Assembly (NCBI RefSeq): GCF_902490045.1
Contig: NZ_CABUCJ010000052.1
Coordinates: forward strand, 1-16,301
Reading direction: 5' to 3'
DNA: 16,301 bases
Source: an uncultured Anaerotruncus sp.
Lineage (GTDB): Bacteria > Bacillota > Clostridia > Oscillospirales > Ruminococcaceae
Numbering within the stretch: the stretch's first letter is position 1; the number at the start of each line of letters is the position of its first letter. The notes under the pieces are model-generated. The model made no database searches. It was not told the origin of the DNA and was given only the letters and a program-made list of their open reading frames with translations. Shown in pieces: positions 12,563 through 16,301 of this stretch. A program made the position numbers and the translations under genes.

Positions 12563-12595
12563 TAGTTAGACGGCTAATCATTAGCTGTCTAACTA
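12563..12595 (+). promoter_or_regulatory. MarR-type operator, 33-bp near-perfect dyad
   Basis: TAGTTAGACGGCTAAT (12563-12578) and ATTAGCTGTCTAACTA (12580-12595) are 16-bp arms around a single C with one mismatch. The dyad covers the transcription start, ideal for autorepression by the MarR protein encoded 40 bases on. The long arms contain two overlapping TAG-rich half-site pairs, so two dimers could bind. Confidence 0.8.
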
Positions 12596-12634
12596 TTTTT
12601 TTGCTGTGTTCAGCATGACAGGAGCAGATTCCAA

Positions 12635-13102
12635 ATGGATGAAATCGATCAGGTTATCCACATCGACTGGGAGCTCGTCTCCCTGCACAAACAGTGCATG
12701 AACCGGATGATGTGCGACCGGGGCGTCTATCCCGGGCAGCCGCCGCTGCTCTTTACGCTCGGCAGGATGGGCGCGTGCAACCAGGCCGACCTGGCCAAGG
12801 CGCTGCACATCAGCCCCGCCACCATCGCCGTCTCCCTCAAACGGATGGAAAAATCCGGATTTGTCAAGCGGGTGCCCGATCCGGGCGACCTGCGTTCCAA
12901 CCGCATCGAGCTCACCGACGAGGGGCGCGAGGCCGCCCAATGGGCGGACCACGCCATCCGCACCGTCAACGAGCGGATGTACCGGGATTTCACCCCCGAG
13001 GAATTTTCCCGGATCGTGCATTTTTACAAGCGGATGCAGCAAAATTTGATCAGGCTCAAACAGGAGCTCTACGGACAGGAGGAACCCACTTGCGCAAACT
13101 GA
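12635..13102 (+). CDS. MarR-family transcriptional regulator
   Basis: A 155-aa regulator. Residues about 49-75 hold the helix-turn-helix (NQADLAKALHISPATIAVSLKRM), followed by the family wing, residues about 79-97, with DPGDLRSNRIELTDEG, the MarR D-x-R-[SN]-x-x-x-L-T motif. N- and C-terminal helices form the dimer. AGGAG lies 10 bases before the ATG, slightly far. The last 13 bases overlap the TTG start of the first ABC gene. MarR proteins heading a two-gene ABC exporter usually repress their own operon and are released by the exported compound; the dyad at 12563-12595 supports autorepression. The ligand is unknown. Confidence 0.95.
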   Translation: MDEIDQVIHIDWELVSLHKQCMNRMMCDRGVYPGQPPLLFTLGRMGACNQADLAKALHISPATIAVSLKRMEKSGFVKRVPDPGDLRSNRIELTDEGREAAQWADHAIRTVNERMYRDFTPEEFSRIVHFYKRMQQNLIRLKQELYGQEEPTCAN

Positions 13103-14813
13103 TCTCTTACCTCGCGCCCTACAAAAGGTCGGTCATGATCGCCGTCGCGTTCATGCTGCTTGACGTCGTCTGCGAGGTCGTCCAGCCCACGCTCATGTCC
13201 GACATCGTCGGCCGGGGCATCCAGACGGGCAACATCCCCTTCATTCTCGGCATCGGCGCGCTGATGATCCTCTTCGCCCTGCTCGCGATCGTGGCGGGCT
13301 TCGGCAACGCGCGCCACTCCGCCAGGGCGGGCGTCGGCTTTGCCGCCGGGCTGCGCCGCGGTCTCTTCGAGAAGGTGCAGACCTTCTCCTTCAAGAACAT
13401 CGACGACTTCTCCACCGCCTCCCTCGCCACCCGCCTCACCAACGACGTGACGCTCCTTCAGAACGCGGGCATCATGAGCCTGCGCCTCATGATCCGCGCG
13501 CCGCTCATGTTCATTTTCGCGCTGGTCATGGCGCTGCGGATGAACGCCCGGCTGGCGGTCATCCTCGTCGTCATCATCCCCACCCTGCTGCTCGCGCTCG
13601 CCTTCATCATCCGCAAGGCGCTCCCCCTCTTCAACCAGATGCAGGCGCGCATGGACGCCCTCAACGGCAGCGTCCGGGAGAACCTGACCAACGTGCGCGT
13701 CGTCAAGTCGTTCGTGCAGCAGGACTATGAGAAGCATAAGTTCAAATCCGCCAACGACGCCCTCACCGGCGCCTCTCTGCGCGCGATGAACGTCGTCATC
13801 TTCAACATGCCGGTCATGATGCTCGTCATGAACCTCGCCACCGTCGCGGTCATCTGGTTCGGCGGCGGGCAGGTCATCCGCGGGGAGCTCCAGGCCGCCG
13901 AGATGGTCGCCTTCATCAACTACATCTTCCAGATCCTCATGTCCCTCATGATGCTCTCGATGATGTTCGTGCTCTTCTCCCGCGCCTCCGCCTCCTACAA
14001 GCGCGTCATGGAGGTGCTGAACACCGAGGTCGACCTCGCCGACGAGCAGGGCGCTTCCGAACGCCCGATCCGCGGCGACGTCACCTTCGAGCACGTCTCC
14101 TTCAAGTACGACCCCGCCAACGGGGAAAACGTCCTGCGGGACGTCAGCCTCTCGGTGAAGGCCGGGCAGACGGTCGCCGTCATCGGCGGCACCGGCGCGG
14201 GCAAGAGCTCCCTCGTACAGCTCATCCCCCGCCTCTACGACGCCACCGACGGCCGCGTCCTGATCGACGGGCGCGACGTGCGGGAATACACCGTCGAGTC
14301 CCTGCGCAGCCAGGTCGGCATGGTGCTCCAGAAGAACACCCTCTTCTCGGGCTCGATCCGCGACAACCTCAAATGGGGCAACGAGCACGCGGACGACGGG
14401 GAGGTCGAGGCGGCGGCAAAGGCCGCCCAGGCCCACGACTTTATCATGAGTTTTCCGAACGGGTACGACACCTGGATCGAACAGGGAGGCGTCAACGTCT
14501 CAGGCTGGCAGAAGCAGCGTCTGTGCATCGCGCGCGGCTCAAAAAGCCGCCCATCCTTATCCTCGACGACTCGACCAGCGCCGTCGACACCGCCACCGAG
14601 CGCCGCATCCGCGACGCCTTCAACGCCGAGCTGAGCGGCACCACCAAGTTCATCATCGCCCAGCGCATCTCGTCGGTGAAGGACGCGGACCAGATCATCA
14701 TCCTCTCGGATGGCGAGATCGCGGACGCCGGCACCCACGACGAGCTGCTCGCCCGAAGCGAGGAATACCGGGAGATCTATTACTCCCAGCAGGAAAAGGA
14801 GGCGGATGCGTAA
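13090..14813 (+). pseudogene. ABC exporter half-transporter, degenerate-site subunit, interrupted by one frameshift
   Basis: A six-helix permease domain joined to an ATPase domain, about 574-575 aa when repaired. Start: TTG after AGGAGG, giving MRKLISYLAPYKRS, typical of the family. Walker A is G366-GTGAGKSS. Walker B/D-loop is ILILDDSTSAVD with Asp where the catalytic Glu should be, and the switch region reads AQRISSV with Gln instead of His; both mark the catalytically weak half of heterodimeric exporters (TM287/BmrC type). The signature is altered to SGWQ (Trp473 for the invariant Gly). At 14530-14538 the frame breaks after LCIAR; the family sequence resumes one frame over at LKKPPILILDD. 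As read, the product would end at 14634 after about 514 residues, losing Walker B. It is either real decay or a sequence error. Co-operonic with the catalytic subunit that follows. Confidence 0.88.
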
Positions 14814-16301
14814 TGCCTCATCGTAAAGTCGTCGTCCAGCAGAAGCCGAAGGATTTCGGCGCGGCGGTCAAATTTGTGTGGGGATATCTGCGCCGCCGCA
14901 AATCGGCGCTCTTCCTCGCGGCGGTCATGGTGCTGCTCAACATCGGCGCTTCGCTGGCGGGCACCGCCATGCTCCAGCCGATCATCGACAACTTCCTCGA
15001 GCCCATCGCGGCCATCCCTGTCGCGGCGCGGTTCGCCGGCCTCTTCAAGGGGATCGTCACCCTGCTGTGTATCTACCTCGTGGCGGTCTGCGCGAGCTAC
15101 CTGCAGACCCGCCTGATGCTCACCGTCACCCAGCGCTCGATCAACGACCTGCGGCGGGAGCTCTTCGACCACCTGCAGGACCTCTCGGTCCGCTACTATG
15201 ACACCCACACCCACGGCGAGATGATGAGCCGCTTTTCCAACGACGTGGACACCCTCAATGACGCGCTCGCCAACTCGCTGACCTCCCTCTTTTCGAGCGT
15301 CATCACGCTCGCGGGTATCCTTGCCCTCATGCTCTCCAAGAGCATCCCGCTCACCATCCTGACCCTCCTCATGACCCCGCTGATGTTTTTCGTGGCGGGC
15401 AGGCTCATGAAGGTGAGCAGCAAATACTTCATCGCCCAGCAGGCCAACCTCGGCCGCGTCAACGGCTACGTCGAGGAGATCATCACCGGCCAGAAGGTCG
15501 TCAAGGTCTTCTGCCACGAGCAGGACGCGCTCGAGGAGTTCGACAAGCTCAACGGCGAGCTCCGGGAGGCCGCCACCACCGCCCAGAGCTATTCCGGCCT
15601 CATGATGCCCGTCATGATGAACATCTCCACCGTCAATTACGCGCTTGTCGCGGCCATCGGCGGCATCCTCTCGATCTTCGGCTTCATCAGCGTCGGCGGG
15701 CTGGTCGTCTTCCTCCAGCTCACCCGCCAGTTCAGCCGCCCGATCAACGAGGCGTCCAGCCAGTACAACGCGGTTATCACCGCCATCGCGGGCGCGGAAC
15801 GCATCTACGAGGTCATGCGCGAGCCGGTCGAGGAAGCCGACCCCGCGAACGCCGCCGACCTTGTCCGCGACGGACGCGCCTTCTACTGGCAGCGCTATCA
15901 CAGCGACGGTTCCCCCGCCGAGCGCGTCCCCGTGCGCGGGGACGTCCGGTTCGAGGACGTGACCTTCGGCTACGTCCCCGAAAAGACGGTGCTCCGCCAC
16001 ATCTCCCTCTACGCGAAGCCGGGACAGAAGATCGCCTTCGTCGGTTCGACCGGCGCGGGCAAAACGACCGTCACCAACCTGCTCACCCGCTTCTACGACA
16101 TTGCGGAGGGCCGCATCACGATCGACGGCATCGACATCCGCGAAATCAAAAAGGACAGTCTGCGCCGCTCGCTCGCCATGGTGCTCCAGGACACCCACCT
16201 CTTCACCGGAACCGTGCGGGACAACATCCGCTACGGACGCCCCGACGCCACCGACGGGGAGGTCGAGCAGGCCGCGCGGCTCGCGTCGGCGCACTCGTTC
16301 A
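14813..16301 (+). CDS. ABC exporter half-transporter, catalytic subunit (partial, runs off the window)
   Basis: The open frame continues without a stop to the end of the window, 496 codons so far, on the + strand. The ATG overlaps the stop of the previous gene (TAATG) with AAGGAGG upstream. A 30-residue cytoplasmic lead (MPHRKVVVQQKPKDFG) is followed by six membrane helices and the coupling-helix region (RFSNDVDTLNDAL). A short insert of the kind common in this subfamily (FYWQRYHSDG) precedes the ATPase domain: GSTGAGKTT Walker A, then the Q-loop MVLQDTHLFTGTVRDNIRYG. The signature, Walker B and switch lie beyond the window, so whether it has the catalytic Glu is inferred from its pairing with a degenerate partner. 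Together the two form a drug- or lipid-type exporter whose substrate cannot be read. Confidence 0.95.
   Translation, partial: MPHRKVVVQQKPKDFGAAVKFVWGYLRRRKSALFLAAVMVLLNIGASLAGTAMLQPIIDNFLEPIAAIPVAARFAGLFKGIVTLLCIYLVAVCASYLQTRLMLTVTQRSINDLRRELFDHLQDLSVRYYDTHTHGEMMSRFSNDVDTLNDALANSLTSLFSSVITLAGILALMLSKSIPLTILTLLMTPLMFFVAGRLMKVSSKYFIAQQANLGRVNGYVEEIITGQKVVKVFCHEQDALEEFDKLNGELREAATTAQSYSGLMMPVMMNISTVNYALVAAIGGILSIFGFISVGGLVVFLQLTRQFSRPINEASSQYNAVITAIAGAERIYEVMREPVEEADPANAADLVRDGRAFYWQRYHSDGSPAERVPVRGDVRFEDVTFGYVPEKTVLRHISLYAKPGQKIAFVGSTGAGKTTVTNLLTRFYDIAEGRITIDGIDIREIKKDSLRRSLAMVLQDTHLFTGTVRDNIRYGRPDATDGEVEQAARLASAHSF

Noticed and set aside
13069..14436. 455-aa open frame antisense to the first ABC subunit
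   Set aside because: Composition is dominated by D, E, H and G with no recognisable domain; the sense strand is an ABC exporter.
14780..16294. 504-aa open frame antisense to the second ABC subunit
   Set aside because: The forward strand carries a clear ABC transporter throughout; the antisense frame is Asp/Glu/His/Arg-rich low-complexity protein typical of GC-rich shadow frames.

Overview
The window is GC-rich DNA (visibly well above 55% in coding stretches, with AT-rich promoters) from a low-GC-lineage bacterium that has become GC-rich. The best fit is a Clostridia/Oscillospiraceae-type Firmicute. Reasons are a glmS ribozyme ahead of glmS, strong Shine-Dalgarno sites (AAGGAGG), a BlaI/M56 pair, a MarR gene leading a heterodimeric ABC exporter, and a B12-type methionine-synthase fragment fused to MTHFR. 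The species cannot be named from this sequence. No tRNA, rRNA, CRISPR array, transposase, integrase or phage gene was seen.

Layout: (1) 80-1418, minus: a short 34-codon ORF, a cyclase-family metal hydrolase and a nucleotidyltransferase-fold protein, tightly packed and divergent from glmS. (2) 1527-3752, plus: promoter, long leader holding a complete glmS ribozyme, a GC hairpin, glmS, and a strong terminator. (3) 3784-4404, plus: a small membrane protein overlapping a small XRE regulator, behind a promoter bracketed by two TGTCAA-N6-TTGACA dyads. (4) 4405-4633: a convergent gap full of inverted repeats. (5) 4634-5888, minus: a type I asparaginase gene broken by one frameshift, then a 64-aa membrane protein. 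(6) 5949-6085, plus: a promoter-to-terminator unit of about 100 nt with no convincing gene, a candidate small RNA. (7) 6111-7180, plus: a CAP-domain lipoprotein. (8) 7179-10166, minus: a homocysteine methyltransferase/MTHFR fusion, a pterin-binding methyltransferase and a VOC protein, forming a one-carbon/methionine operon. (9) 10175-12467, plus: a BlaI-type repressor and an M56-M23 double peptidase-type membrane protein, with two clear BlaI-type operators. (10) 12534-16301, plus: a MarR regulator with a near-perfect 33-bp operator, then two half-transporters of a heterodimeric ABC exporter. The first has a frameshift and an odd signature motif; the second runs off the window.

How the parts work together: glmS is controlled by metabolite-triggered self-cleavage. 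The XRE, BlaI and MarR units are each self-contained regulator-plus-membrane-protein cassettes with visible operators, as expected for envelope stress or drug response. The methionine operon looks like a methionine synthase split into separate modules, with no cobalamin-binding module in the window.

The most notable items are the three back-to-back perfect hairpins inside the coding sequence of the methyltransferase/MTHFR linker, the M56-M23 fusion with an altered catalytic motif, the twin dyads around the XRE promoter, the candidate small RNA, and two frameshifts that could be either real gene decay or missing bases in the assembly.
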